Shown here one piece after another: positions 29,684-37,080 of a DNA stretch of 44,816 nt. Under the pieces are notes generated by a model that ran no database searches, was not told the origin of the DNA, and worked only from the letters and a program-made list of their open reading frames with translations. Both the position numbers and the translations under genes were made by a program. The stretch lies in the IMG/VR virus record IMGVR_UViG_3300028428_000113, positions 1 through 44,816 of that record. The stretch is one strand, 5' to 3'. Positions within the stretch are counted from its first letter, which is position 1; each line of letters opens with the position of its first letter. Source of the stretch: a virus.

Positions 29684-30043
29684 ATGAGCGATATTGTAGG
29701 CTCTAATGGGCAAAGATATCTCCTAGTAACAAATGTAAACCCAAGCACTGGGCAAGTAGTCCCTGGTGGTGCTGCTCCCCAAGCCACGTCTGCTCCTACT
29801 ACATCAGTAGCTAGTAGTGCGACATCAGTAACTTTGCTAGCCTTGAATACATCTCGTAAATGGGCATCCTTTAGAAATGACAGCACATCGGTTGCGTACA
29901 TAGCTAAGAGTGGTACTGCAACTACCTCATCTGTGTATCTACTACAACCACAAGGCTATCTCTACTTTGATGATTACACTGGAGTTGTTAGTGCTATATG
30001 GGCTAGTGCTAATGGCTTTATGAGAATAGAGGAAGGTACATAA
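29684..30043 (+). CDS. Small tail-associated protein, 119 aa
   Basis: Begins MSDIVGSNGQRYLLVTNVNP. Later R-K-W-A-S-F-R-N-D-S-T-S-V-A-Y-I-A-K-S-G-T-A resembles phage proteins with a small all-beta domain. Its stop overlaps the next start (TAATG). Unrecognised family, structural by context. Confidence 0.5.
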   Translation: MSDIVGSNGQRYLLVTNVNPSTGQVVPGGAAPQATSAPTTSVASSATSVTLLALNTSRKWASFRNDSTSVAYIAKSGTATTSSVYLLQPQGYLYFDDYTGVVSAIWASANGFMRIEEGT

Positions 30044-30423
30044 TGGCAACACTTCTAGAGAATCGTGTATCAGCCGTTCAACTAGATGGTGGGCAATCTG
30101 GATCTGCCCCTGCTTATGCTTGTCGAGCTTGGGTAAATTTCAACGGTGGTGGTACTGTTACAATCCGAGGAAGTGGCAATGTAAGCAGCATTACTGATAA
30201 TGGTTTAGGTGATTACACAGTAAATTTCACTACAGCAATGCCTAATGTAAATTACGCGGCTGTCATTACTCCTGCCAAGCGTACAGGAAATCCTGCTCAA
30301 GGGGCACTTCTCGGGTATTCAACAGCCGATCCTACTACTACTGCTTTAAGGTTTAATTGCCTTGCTTTTGATGCTTCAACAAATGTTGATATGGATTTTG
30401 TAAACGTCGCTATCTTTGGTTAA
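30043..30423 (+). CDS. Phage tail-fibre C-terminal-type domain protein
   Basis: A 126-residue protein. The stretch C-R-A-W-V-N-F-N-G-G-G-T-V-T-I-R-G-S-G-N-V-S-S-I-T-D-N-G-L-G-D-Y-T is a very common phage fibre-tip domain, continuing as V-N-F-T-T-A-M-P-N-V-N-Y. It is coupled to its neighbours by TAATG on the left and a 2-nt gap on the right. It likely forms a trimeric host-contact tip. Confidence 0.7.
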   Translation: MATLLENRVSAVQLDGGQSGSAPAYACRAWVNFNGGGTVTIRGSGNVSSITDNGLGDYTVNFTTAMPNVNYAAVITPAKRTGNPAQGALLGYSTADPTTTALRFNCLAFDASTNVDMDFVNVAIFG

Positions 30424-30425
30424 CC

Positions 30426-30884
30426 ATGTCTCAAGTAATTGTTTTTGAAAATGAAGATGGTGGTGCATCAATTCTTATCCCTATTCCCGACTGCGGACTT
30501 TCTATTGAAGAAGTCGCCGCAAAGGATGTCCCTGATGGAAAAGAATATTTAATTATTGATGATTCCGAATTACCAGATAGGCAATATCGCAATCAATGGA
30601 GAATTAGCAATGGCGCTGTAATTGTGGACAACACCATAATCAATGAAACGCCTAAGCCTATCAGAGAAATTGATGCTCGTAGGCTTAGGCTTGCATTACT
30701 AGAGTTAGGGCTGCTAGATACGGTTGAGTTAGCATTATCTAATCTCCCAAAGGCAGCCCAGATAGATTGGGAGTACGCAACAATTATTAGAGAAGATTAT
30801 CCTTTAGTAGTTAGCTTGTCTGGGGCTTTGGGTTTGGATGTTACACAAGTCTTTGACAAAGCCCAAAGTATAGGTAGTGTGTAG
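30426..30884 (+). CDS. Tail-fibre assembly-like protein, 152 aa
   Basis: The N-terminal half has the pattern V-I-V-F-E-N-E-D-G-G, then A-A-K-D-V-P-D-G-K-E-Y-L-I-I-D-D-S-E-L-P, seen in many small phage tail genes. The C-terminal half has R-R-L-R-L-A-L-L-E-L-G-L-L-D-T-V-E, then W-E-Y-A-T-I-I-R-E-D-Y-P-L-V. This domain is often found at the end of fibre operons and is proposed to help fibre folding. Its final 81 nt overlap the leftward primase-like gene. Confidence 0.6.
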   Translation: MSQVIVFENEDGGASILIPIPDCGLSIEEVAAKDVPDGKEYLIIDDSELPDRQYRNQWRISNGAVIVDNTIINETPKPIREIDARRLRLALLELGLLDTVELALSNLPKAAQIDWEYATIIREDYPLVVSLSGALGLDVTQVFDKAQSIGSV

Positions 30885-31709
30885 CATCAACAACTCATAG
30901 CTATCCCATCCTTCCTGCCAATAGACCAACTCTCTAAGGTCAAGTACCATAGACCAAAGACCAACTTCACGACAAGCCTCTAGCCACTTATCTCTCTTAC
31001 GCTCACCCGCAAGGTCAGTATCAGGAATAAGTAAAGGATAGAGGCTTTTGTCTTTGAACTGTTGTGCATATCTCTTAAGGTCTGTGGAAGTCCAACATGA
31101 ACCTTGAGGGCAAGTAGCTGCTATGCCATGTAACCACCATGCTTGTACTGACTTCTCACCCTCTGGAACTACAACTAGATTACCCTCGTCCAAAGGGATC
31201 TTGTTCCATAAATACATATCCCAAGGCTCATTACCTTTGCCTATTCGCCCATTGGAGTACTGCCTAAAAGTCTTATCTCTAACTAACTCACCATCATCCG
31301 ATACTTGCATAGACTCTATGCGCTCTGTGTATTGAGTGGGGCTATAGTTATATCTCATCACTCTCTTGCGACCATCCCACCTAAAGCTAGGCGCTCTAGG
31401 CTCTACTGGGATAAAGCTCAAATGTTGTGGTGGTATTACAGGTGGGTATTCTTTAGGTTTAGATGCTTTCCACTTATTAAGAGATACGGTGTTAGAGTTG
31501 TAAGTTCTAACACCCATAGCCTCTCGTATCTCATGGCATTGACAGCCAGCCCAACATTGGTAAGCTCCTGCAGTAAAGGTAGGGCTAGTATGCTTCTTAA
31601 CTGTTAAAGTATCGTTATCACATACAGGGCATAGATAACGATACTCACTTGGAGACTCTTTGACTAACCTATGAGTAAGTAAGTCAATGTGGTCAAGCAT
31701 ATTAAACAT
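30804..31709 (-). CDS. DNA primase-like protein (zinc ribbon plus Toprim)
   Basis: A 301-residue protein. The N-terminus has a zinc-binding module with C-P-V-C (Cys27, Cys30) and C-W-A-G-C (Cys52, Cys56). The C-terminal half has a Toprim-like fold: V-V-V-P-E-G-E-K-S (Glu183) and L-L-I-P-D-T-D-L-A-G (Asp230, Asp232), the two acidic motifs that bind metal. It fits the primase half of phage primase-helicase proteins; no helicase domain is present. I chose the ATG at 31709, which has GAGGAAG at good spacing; a TTG at 31712 is also open. It overlaps the repressor gene stop. Confidence 0.7.
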   Translation of the reverse strand: MFNMLDHIDLLTHRLVKESPSEYRYLCPVCDNDTLTVKKHTSPTFTAGAYQCWAGCQCHEIREAMGVRTYNSNTVSLNKWKASKPKEYPPVIPPQHLSFIPVEPRAPSFRWDGRKRVMRYNYSPTQYTERIESMQVSDDGELVRDKTFRQYSNGRIGKGNEPWDMYLWNKIPLDEGNLVVVPEGEKSVQAWWLHGIAATCPQGSCWTSTDLKRYAQQFKDKSLYPLLIPDTDLAGERKRDKWLEACREVGLWSMVLDLRELVYWQEGWDSYELLMLHTTYTLGFVKDLCNIQTQSPRQANY

Positions 31710-31941
31710 CAATCTTCCTCACTACTGGTTCCTTTTTCCAAGTAACAGTAATTTGAATATCAAGGTTTAATGCTTCCGCTATCTGTTCAATATCTTCTAA
31801 GCCAATGCCTCTTTTTGCGTCTTCTATTAAAGAAATTCTAGAATGACCGCATCCTAGCTTACGAGCTAAATCAGATTGAGTCATTCCAGCTTCTATCCTC
31901 AACTCCCTAATCAGTTGAGCTACTTGTGTTCTTAAGTTCAT
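31702..31941 (-). CDS. XRE/Cro-CI family transcriptional regulator
   Basis: A 79-residue protein with a classic helix-turn-helix: E-A-G-M-T-Q-S-D-L-A-R-K-L-G-C-G-H-S-R-I-S-L-I-E at residues 17-40, then a conserved G-L-E-D-I-E-Q-I-A-E-A-L-N helix. It is a small DNA-binding repressor without a cleavage domain. A variant of the promoter-like element (GCTACGCAATTAGATAA) lies 22 nt before the ATG, and the TTATAC/GTATAA inverted repeats elsewhere are possible targets. It precedes the primase-like gene in the leftward unit. Confidence 0.85.
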   Translation of the reverse strand: MNLRTQVAQLIRELRIEAGMTQSDLARKLGCGHSRISLIEDAKRGIGLEDIEQIAEALNLDIQITVTWKKEPVVRKIDV

Positions 31942-31962
31942 GCGTGCAATTAAAATAATGTG

Positions 31963-31982
31963 TTATCTAATTGCGTAGCATT
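31963..31982 (-). promoter_or_regulatory. Leftward promoter-like element, TTAGATAA subtype, upstream of 31702-31941
   Basis: Minus strand reads AATGCTACGCAATTAGATAA, 22 nt before the ATG at 31941. It shares this subtype with 41216-41234 and partly with 40359-40376. Confidence 0.55.
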
Positions 31983-32020
31983 ATTTAGAACTCTGTATTA
32001 GGTTCTACAAATCCATTAGT

Positions 32021-32281
32021 TCAAAGAATTGAGTAATTTGATTGATTTAATAATGGCAATTCCTCTATCTCAGTCTGCTCAACTCCAAACACGTCTTCTA
32101 TTGCTTCATTAACTACAGCACACCATACTTTATAAGGGTGATTGACGCGCTGACCAAAGGGATAGACTTTGTTTAACTCTCTTCTAAGTTCAGAGCGATT
32201 CATTAGTCCATCCCTGCAAAATTGCCTGTGTTGAGCAAGAACTGGAATGATTACTTCTAAAGCCTTGTCTTTCCAAGTCAC
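32021..32281 (-). CDS. Small hypothetical protein, 86 aa
   Basis: Reads MTWKDKALEVIIPVLAQHRQ, then N-R-S-E-L-R-R-E-L-N-K-V-Y-P-F-G-Q-R, Y-K-V-W-C and an acidic end. The R-R-E-L, P-F-G and K-V-W pattern occurs in small phage proteins of unknown role. It overlaps the MazG-like gene by 1 nt. Confidence 0.5.
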   Translation of the reverse strand: MTWKDKALEVIIPVLAQHRQFCRDGLMNRSELRRELNKVYPFGQRVNHPYKVWCAVVNEAIEDVFGVEQTEIEELPLLNQSNYSIL

Positions 32282-32613
32282 TAGTCCTCTCCTAGTATGT
32301 CATCATCCTCAACCCTATTAATACTCCTCTCAGCACTAAACTTGTCGGGATATCTAGCTTTGAGCTTGTCAATATTAGCAATGGCAATGTCTTCTAGAGA
32401 TAGGTTAAGCCCAGTAGCAATAGCACTGATATACCAAAGCACATCACCTAGTTCCTTGTATAGTTTATGGGGTTCTAGCGGATGTCCATGTGCTATGTGT
32501 TTTTTGTACAGTTCCATCACTTCGCCAGCTTCACCACCTAACCCTAGAAAGTGTGCAGTTAGATTACCGCCATCAGTGCGAAATGCTTGTTCTTGATATT
32601 CTTTAAAGTTCAT
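32281..32613 (-). CDS. MazG-like nucleotide pyrophosphohydrolase
   Basis: A 110-residue all-helical protein. It has the MazG metal-binding pairs G-E-A-G-E-V (Glu28 and Glu31) and K-E-L-G-D-V-L-W-Y (Glu54 and Asp57), plus the usual K-x-x-R-Y-P-D-K-F. MazG enzymes cleave nucleoside triphosphates to monophosphates and are common in cyanophages, where they may lower dNTP waste or the host alarmone ppGpp. I placed the start at 32613, where the domain begins, although the frame is open further upstream. It overlaps the upstream gene by 11 nt. Confidence 0.85.
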   Translation of the reverse strand: MNFKEYQEQAFRTDGGNLTAHFLGLGGEAGEVMELYKKHIAHGHPLEPHKLYKELGDVLWYISAIATGLNLSLEDIAIANIDKLKARYPDKFSAERSINRVEDDDILGED

Positions 32614-32917
32614 TCGCTTCCTCAACCACTTGCAAGTCTTTTTTGTCAAACAGAATTTCTTGTCTTCCGCCTCTTGCCATAGTGCCATCTTTTCTGGCTT
32701 TAATGATAGTGTGGTCAATGCGCCCGTCACGGCCAATCTGTCTGTCAAATACATGACATAACTGACCCGTAAATTGGCAAGAATAACCATCATTTCTTTG
32801 AAGAGGAATGACAGGAGTTCCTATAGGCAGTCCATTGGTGTTAATGTAGTAAGTCCTTAAATCTCTTAACTTCATTTCAAGGTCTTCTTTCAATCTTTTG
32901 TACTCATCGTATTCCAT
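32603..32917 (-). CDS. Hypothetical protein, 104 aa
   Basis: Begins MEYDEYKRLKEDLEMKLRDL (a charged helix), then Y-S-C-Q-F-T-G-Q-L-C-H-V and a basic end with F-D-K-K-D-L. I placed the start at the ATG at 32917, which has GAGGA about 6 nt upstream; the open frame reaches a TTG at 32923. It is the first gene of the leftward MazG unit. Not recognised. Confidence 0.5.
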   Translation of the reverse strand: MEYDEYKRLKEDLEMKLRDLRTYYINTNGLPIGTPVIPLQRNDGYSCQFTGQLCHVFDRQIGRDGRIDHTIIKARKDGTMARGGRQEILFDKKDLQVVEEANEL

Positions 32918-32935
32918 TCTCAATCCTCTATATAC

Positions 32936-32953
32936 TATCCATCCCCGTAGGAG
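32936..32953 (-). promoter_or_regulatory. Variant leftward promoter-like element, upstream of 32603-32917
   Basis: Minus strand reads CTCCTACGGGGATGGATA, 19 nt before the ATG at 32917. Only the CTACG and GGGGAT parts of the consensus remain. Confidence 0.35.
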
Positions 32954-32968
32954 ATAGATAGTTGCGGG

Positions 32969-33700
32969 TTAGAGTCCTAGCGCCCTAGCCACACCATCAT
33001 AAGCCTTGATTTGGTAATCAACTCCTTTGTGGAGTTTAAATACTTCTGTGCAAGCCATCAACATACGCCATGTTCTGCTAGTAGACTTAAACTCTGAGTA
33101 GCTAGGCTCATAGAACTCTTTCCAGATAAGGGGGATGTCTGTGGGAGCAATGACGTTAGATAGAACAAGGTCTACTAATAACTCCTTTGCAGCCCTGTCA
33201 CTAAGCCCAGTCTCTTTAGCTACAGACAGCCCTTCAAATAGAGTTTTGCGATTAGGTAGTTGTTGAACTTTAACTAACTCAGAAAACTCCCTACTCAACT
33301 CATCTATATTCTCAGCACTGGTATGTTTCCTAGACACAACACCACCATTCTCATAAGACGCAAGCACCTTATTAGAACAGACTAGTATCTTAGTTCCTAC
33401 ACACAATCCAGCACTCATAGACTTATCGTATGAGTTGCGTCCACCGATACACAATGGCATATCGTTGATCTTAGCATCAGTCTCCAACCACATGAACATT
33501 CTATCTCTCTTAGGAGTAAGCCCAAAGGAGTTAGATACTATACCAATGCCAAGCTCTGTAAGGACAGTAGCAGCATTCATGTAGAATCCAATATGAGGCA
33601 ATGGATAGTAAGTAGATGTGCGTCCTACTTGTGGTAGGAACTCATCATTAGTTAGCTTTGATGCATCTAGTACATCACATCCTTTAAATATCTTTGGCAT
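32969..33700 (-). CDS. DUF932-like phage protein
   Basis: A 243-residue protein. The middle has G-R-N-S-Y-D-K-S-M-S-A-G-L-C-V-G-T-K-I-L-V-C-S-N-K-V, matching the R-N-S-H-D-x-S and V-C-x-N pattern of the DUF932 / phage-plasmid-like family. Members are common in phages and plasmids; their role is not settled. I chose the ATG at 33700 rather than the in-frame start at 33736. It overlaps the gene upstream by 17 nt. Confidence 0.65.
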   Translation of the reverse strand: MPKIFKGCDVLDASKLTNDEFLPQVGRTSTYYPLPHIGFYMNAATVLTELGIGIVSNSFGLTPKRDRMFMWLETDAKINDMPLCIGGRNSYDKSMSAGLCVGTKILVCSNKVLASYENGGVVSRKHTSAENIDELSREFSELVKVQQLPNRKTLFEGLSVAKETGLSDRAAKELLVDLVLSNVIAPTDIPLIWKEFYEPSYSEFKSTSRTWRMLMACTEVFKLHKGVDYQIKAYDGVARALGL

Positions 33701-34133
33701 TATTCTTCTTCTCAAATAGTTTATATGTCTCAGCAAAGATAGCTGGCATTAACACAGTATTAATGTGGTTAGCATAGTCAGCATCTTTGATTAGCTCTCG
33801 ACATGGGTTAGTGGTGTAGTTACTACTACCTCTAGTTAGCACATCAGATGCGTCTCTAAGATGGTAGAAAGTTCTTACTAGCTCACAGAATGTCCATAAG
33901 TCATTGTCATTGGTAATAGCAAAAGTCTTAAAGTGGGCTTTAATACCATCATGCATATTAGTATCTCTGAATAGAGAGTCTAAGTGGTAATGGCAATGAT
34001 GGTTACCAATCCATCCCCAACTCCAATACCAGCTACAAGACCAGTTTGGCGGTGTTAAGTATATGCGTTTTCCTTCAATAGAAGTCCCTAGAAATACTCT
34101 AGGGTATTTAATGTTGTCCATAGCCTTACTCAT
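33684..34133 (-). CDS. Conserved phage hypothetical protein, 149 aa
   Basis: Reads S-I-E-G-K-R-I-Y-L-T-P-P-N-W-S-C-S-W-Y-W-S-W-G-W-I-G-N-H-H-C-H-Y-H-L, and later L-T-R-G-S-S-N-Y-T-T-N-P-C. This layout (W-Y-W-x-F/W-G-Y/W-x-G-N, C-H-Y-H-L, R-G-G/S-S-x-Y-T-T-N-P-C) is one I know from many unrelated phages, with no established function. It overlaps the next gene and likely forms a unit with the DUF932-like gene. Confidence 0.6.
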   Translation of the reverse strand: MSKAMDNIKYPRVFLGTSIEGKRIYLTPPNWSCSWYWSWGWIGNHHCHYHLDSLFRDTNMHDGIKAHFKTFAITNDNDLWTFCELVRTFYHLRDASDVLTRGSSNYTTNPCRELIKDADYANHINTVLMPAIFAETYKLFEKKNNAKDI

Positions 34134-34142
34134 AGTTTTATC

Positions 34143-34157
34143 TATCAGCGTAGCGTC
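34143..34157 (-). promoter_or_regulatory. Leftward promoter-like element, upstream of 33684-34133
   Basis: Minus strand reads GACGCTACGCTGATA, 10 nt before the ATG at 34133. It also encodes the final K-T-L-R codons and the stop of the upstream gene 34145-34480. Confidence 0.5.
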
Positions 34158-34480
34158 TTAGGCTCTGCAATGGAACGAGCCACTTCCTTCAACACGCACA
34201 CAACTTCACCCCTAGCCATAACACCACCAGCTTTTCGGAAAGCGGTACTCATTTGCTTAGAGTTAATTAGAGGTACTAGGTCAACCCAACCACTGATGTT
34301 ATTGAGCAGAGCATCATTCTTAAGTGATTGCTTCAGTTCCTTTGTGACAGAACTAAACTTAGTCCCTAGCCACTCACTGACTAACTTCTCTAGTTCTTCA
34401 TAGTTATAGTGATGAGCTATGCGGGCATAGTAAGTTTTGTAGTCAATCAGTTTGCTTAAATAATCTTGTCTATCGGTCAT
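34145..34480 (-). CDS. Hypothetical protein, 111 aa
   Basis: A helical protein starting MTDRQDYLSKLIDYKTYYAR, with G-G-V-M-A-R-G-E-V-V-C-V-L-K-E-V-A-R near the end. I chose the ATG at 34480 (AGGA is 6 nt upstream); the frame opens at 34555 across the neighbour. The last codons are supplied by a promoter-like element. Function unknown. Confidence 0.55.
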   Translation of the reverse strand: MTDRQDYLSKLIDYKTYYARIAHHYNYEELEKLVSEWLGTKFSSVTKELKQSLKNDALLNNISGWVDLVPLINSKQMSTAFRKAGGVMARGEVVCVLKEVARSIAEPKTLR

Positions 34481-34501
34481 TGTTATCCTTATGTATACTG
34501 T

Positions 34502-34520
34502 TACCCTATAGCGTAGCGTC
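34502..34520 (-). promoter_or_regulatory. Leftward promoter-like element, upstream of 34145-34480
   Basis: Minus strand reads GACGCTACGCTATAGGGTA, 22 nt before the ATG at 34480. The CTATAGGG core looks like a single-subunit RNA polymerase promoter. Flanking TACCCTAT/ATAGGGTA arms could also pair as a hairpin around the element. Confidence 0.6.
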
Positions 34521-34787
34521 TTTAGATAGGGTATAGGAGTTGAGTAACAGGTCATCTATATCTAGTACACAACCTAGCGCTATATCCCATATCACGTACT
34601 TCCAGTAGGGTTCTCTATACTTATCAAGAATATCCCACTCCATACCAATGACTTGTACTAAGTCACCATCACTATCCTTGAGCAAGTCACCTATACCAAA
34701 CTTAGGCTTGTCCATTACTAAAGGTGCTGCGTTGTCTCTACGATAGCTAGCCTCAAGTGCATCATACTCAACTACTTGTTCTGACAT
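34506..34787 (-). CDS. Hypothetical protein, 93 aa
   Basis: Begins MSEQVVEYDALEASYRRDNA. The middle K-P-K-F-G-I-G-D-L-L, V-Q-V-I-G-M-E-W-D and W-K-Y-V-I-W-D reads like a small SH3- or KOW-like barrel. Its last codons (K-D-A-T-L, stop) lie inside a copy of the promoter-like element. Not recognised. Confidence 0.5.
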   Translation of the reverse strand: MSEQVVEYDALEASYRRDNAAPLVMDKPKFGIGDLLKDSDGDLVQVIGMEWDILDKYREPYWKYVIWDIALGCVLDIDDLLLNSYTLSKDATL

Positions 34788-34809
34788 AGTATACTTAACC
34801 TATTATTGT

Positions 34810-34826
34810 TATCCCGTAGCGTAGTG
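34810..34826 (-). promoter_or_regulatory. Leftward promoter-like element, upstream of 34506-34787
   Basis: Minus strand reads CACTACGCTACGGGATA, 23 nt before the ATG at 34787. It has a two-base deletion in the CTAGGGG part. Confidence 0.5.
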
Positions 34827-34827
34827 T

Positions 34828-35646
34828 ATGTCTAGTCGTATTGCATTAATGGTTAAAGGTTTGCCGCCTATAGGTATAGATGAAGCTATAGAGAGGTTTG
34901 GCAAGTATTATCCCGAACCTAGGTTTGGCGTATGGCATGAAAGCCCTTCATTTACAGGAAGAGTAGAAAACAATTCTGTGATGTTTACCGATAGTCAAGG
35001 AAGCTTAAAAGGTGGGGGAGGGCTTAATGCGCAAGTAATGGCTGACCTAAGGAAATTGCAGTCAGATTTTAATAACTACACTTCTCAGTACCCAAATATA
35101 TATACAAATAGTCCAACCTCAGAATCAAGAGCAAAACTATATAGAAGAATTGGGTTTAAAGATGTGCCAAATGGTGGGCAAGCAATTGACAGAAGAATTA
35201 TACTGCCTGAAGACTTGCCGTATGTCCAAGCATTAGACGGATTACTTCAAACCAGTGGAGTGAACAAAGCTTTAGGGAATATCAATCCTAGGCAAATAGA
35301 AAATATAACTGGGAGGTATGATTTAGAGTCTTGGGTAAACGGGAGAAGATTTTCATCAAGCGAAACTCCTAGAGAAAGAGAATTGCGTATTATTGATGAA
35401 GAAGTCAAGCAGGGGCAGAAACTAGAAGCAGCAAGGTTAGGGATGAATTATCCTGACTACCTCACCATGAGGTCAAGACAAGCAGAAGAAAGCATGAGGC
35501 AAAGGATGGCTGAAAGGATGAGTAGAGCTAGGCAAAGAACTCCTGAATCTTTTGCTCCAGAACCTAGCCCATTTGCATTCACAGCTAACATCCCTGCCCC
35601 ATCAAGACCCTCAGCAATGGATGATTATGATGACATTCCTTTCTAG
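34828..35646 (+). CDS. Protein with SSB-like acidic C-terminal tip
   Basis: A 272-residue rightward gene. The N-terminal half includes an A-K-L-Y-R-R-I-G-F motif (about residues 108-116), as in GNAT-like or phage polyvalent-protein modules. A charged helical part follows, then a Pro/Ser-rich stretch. The final residues are D-D-Y-D-D-I-P-F, the signature tip that single-stranded DNA-binding proteins use to recruit repair enzymes, although no OB-fold is present. It may therefore bind host SSB partners. The tip is clear; the role is inference. Confidence 0.55.
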   Translation: MSSRIALMVKGLPPIGIDEAIERFGKYYPEPRFGVWHESPSFTGRVENNSVMFTDSQGSLKGGGGLNAQVMADLRKLQSDFNNYTSQYPNIYTNSPTSESRAKLYRRIGFKDVPNGGQAIDRRIILPEDLPYVQALDGLLQTSGVNKALGNINPRQIENITGRYDLESWVNGRRFSSSETPRERELRIIDEEVKQGQKLEAARLGMNYPDYLTMRSRQAEESMRQRMAERMSRARQRTPESFAPEPSPFAFTANIPAPSRPSAMDDYDDIPF

Positions 35647-35647
35647 C

Positions 35648-35653
35648 TATAAT
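35648..35653 (+). promoter_or_regulatory. Possible -10 box upstream of the Dps-like gene
   Basis: TATAAT stands 25 nt before the ATG at 35679, with a weak TTATGA 17 bp further up. It suggests a host-type promoter for the Dps-like gene. Confidence 0.35.
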
Positions 35654-35678
35654 ACATTTAACTAATACTACCGCCACA

Positions 35679-36182
35679 ATGTCAGCACTACCCCTAGCTC
35701 AACAACTATCAACCCTACTAGCTAACACCTTTGTCTTTAGTCAACAACTACACGGCTTTCACTGGACGTATACTGGTGCTGGTTTCATCTACCTACACCC
35801 ATTCCTAGGCGAGGACTATGAGAGTGTCAATGCTTCAGTAGATACCTACGCAGAAGAAATACTAACCCTCAACTATGAACCACCAACTAGACTATGCGAC
35901 TACCTAGCCCTATCCACATCTATCAAGGAACTACCCAAGGTAGATGATGGTGAGAAAATGTTACACATAGCCTACAGTGGACACAATATCTTAGGTGAAC
36001 TAATCAAGGGCGTATTCCCTATAGCAGAAGAGTGTGGTGCTAATGACATTGCCAACTACTTAGCTGAACGTCAGAACTACCACTATAAGAAAGCGTACTT
36101 CTATCGTGCTGAGCTAGGCATTAAGATTCCTTCAGTGTTTGAGGCATCTAAGCCTAGATTGCAGACTAGCCCCCAGTCCTAG
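35679..36182 (+). CDS. Dps-like ferritin
   Basis: A 167-residue four-helix-bundle protein. The motif L-H-G-F-H-W-T-Y-T-G-A-G-F-I-Y-L-H-P-F, followed by V-D-T-Y-A-E-E-I, gives His28, His40, Asp55 and Glu59. Their spacing is the same as that of the ferroxidase ligands in Dps proteins, so the site appears complete. Dps shells oxidise and store iron and protect DNA from peroxide. A phage copy could guard phage DNA in a photosynthetic, oxidising host. Its end overlaps a leftward gene by 17 nt. The family call is strong; the purpose is inference. Confidence 0.8.
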   Translation: MSALPLAQQLSTLLANTFVFSQQLHGFHWTYTGAGFIYLHPFLGEDYESVNASVDTYAEEILTLNYEPPTRLCDYLALSTSIKELPKVDDGEKMLHIAYSGHNILGELIKGVFPIAEECGANDIANYLAERQNYHYKKAYFYRAELGIKIPSVFEASKPRLQTSPQS

Positions 36183-36549
36183 CAGTGCTATAACCTAGTA
36201 GGTCAGTAGGGATATTCTCATCAAGTAATATCCACTTAAAGATAATCCACTGGTCATAAGCACCATTGATACGACACTTATAGATAGGGTACTTAGAACT
36301 TTCATCTCTGCGTGGTGGCGGATTGTTCCAGTCCCTAGTTGCAGGATTAGACTCAGAACCGTAAGGGAAAGGTATAGGTTCATTTAAGTTACCCCATATC
36401 TCCTCACTACCATCCCACACTTCTAGTACTTCTAGTAATGTGTTTTGGATTAAAGGATGGGGTAACACTTCACCTATATACCTAGGGTATCTTTTGATGT
36501 CAGACTGAACTGTTACATCGGGGATGAATTGCGTGCGGGTTTGACCCAT
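36166..36549 (-). CDS. Hypothetical protein, 127 aa
   Basis: Begins MGQTRTQFIPDVTVQSDIKR. Rich in Pro, Trp and Asn, with a segment that includes T-R-D-W-N-N-P-P-P-R-R-D-E and a late I-I-F-K-W-I-L-L-D-E. It is the last gene of the leftward unit that starts at 38476, overlapping the Dps-like 3' end. Not recognised. Confidence 0.5.
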   Translation of the reverse strand: MGQTRTQFIPDVTVQSDIKRYPRYIGEVLPHPLIQNTLLEVLEVWDGSEEIWGNLNEPIPFPYGSESNPATRDWNNPPPRRDESSKYPIYKCRINGAYDQWIIFKWILLDENIPTDLLGYSTARTGG

Positions 36550-36776
36550 TAGTTGTTACTGATTTGTATAGCTATCTGCACTATTGTAATCTCTGGGTAT
36601 AACCTTTGAGCATTATTAGCAGCAAATTCACTAGCCCAACAAGCTTGATGTAAGGAATGAGCATTACCTTTGTCTATGCAATGTATAGAGCCATCCTCAA
36701 TCCTAGCCTCTATCATCCAGCTATACTTTTGGCTCTCAGACTTCAAGCCTTTGTCACTACTCATTGTTGCCATCAT
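36549..36776 (-). CDS. Small hypothetical protein, possible YRVV-like member
   Basis: A 75-residue protein with Y-S-W-M-I-E-A-R-I-E-D-G, then a helix (SLHQACWASEFAANNAQRLY) and I-T-I-V-Q-I-A-I-Q-I. The strand, S-L-x-x-A helix, strand order matches the YRVV set, but the Y-R-I-V signature is missing, so membership is weak. Its start overlaps the end of a duplicated gene fragment (36773-36868). Confidence 0.5.
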   Translation of the reverse strand: MMATMSSDKGLKSESQKYSWMIEARIEDGSIHCIDKGNAHSLHQACWASEFAANNAQRLYPEITIVQIAIQISNN

Positions 36777-36868
36777 CCTATCCCTACTTCAAGTAAATGT
36801 CCTATCAAGTCCAACTTATCTGCATACATATCAAGGTCTACATCAACACAACACCAATGTTCACCGCG
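36773..36868 (-). pseudogene. Duplicated 3' end of the gene 37073-37342
   Basis: A reading frame of 31 codons (E-H-W-C-C-V-D-V-D-L-D-M-Y-A-D-K-L-D-L-I and L-L-E-V-G) corresponds to the C-terminal end of 37073-37342 (E-H-W-A-C-I-D-I-D-L-S-V-Y-A-D-K-L-D-M-V). A stop lies just upstream in the same frame, so it is not a gene by itself. The ribbon-helix-helix gene sits between this fragment and the intact copy. Confidence 0.8.
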
Positions 36869-36876
36869 TCAGCGAG

Positions 36877-37080
36877 TCATCTAAATAGTATCTGTGTTGT
36901 CTGCCCATCTTTATACTTAACAACTACAGTAGCGCCTCCTGCAATAGCTTCTTGTACAAAGTGTTCTACCTTAATAGCTTTATTTATAACTTCATTCTGA
37001 GTTATTCCCATATTTTCAGCCATTTTCTTAAGCATAGCCTCTGCTTGATTATCAAGGCTAATCGACATTCTTTTACTCAT
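36877..37080 (-). CDS. Ribbon-helix-helix DNA-binding protein
   Basis: A 67-residue protein starting MSKRMSISLDNQAEAMLKKM. A short basic strand (R-M-S-I-S-L) is followed by two helices with A-E-N-M-G-I-T-Q-N-E-V-I-N-K-A-I, the ribbon-helix-helix pattern of CopG/Arc-type regulators. The ATG at 37080 overlaps the stop of the upstream gene. It lies exactly between an intact gene and a duplicated copy of that gene's end, as if inserted. Its regulatory target is unknown. Confidence 0.7.
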   Translation of the reverse strand: MSKRMSISLDNQAEAMLKKMAENMGITQNEVINKAIKVEHFVQEAIAGGATVVVKYKDGQTTQILFR

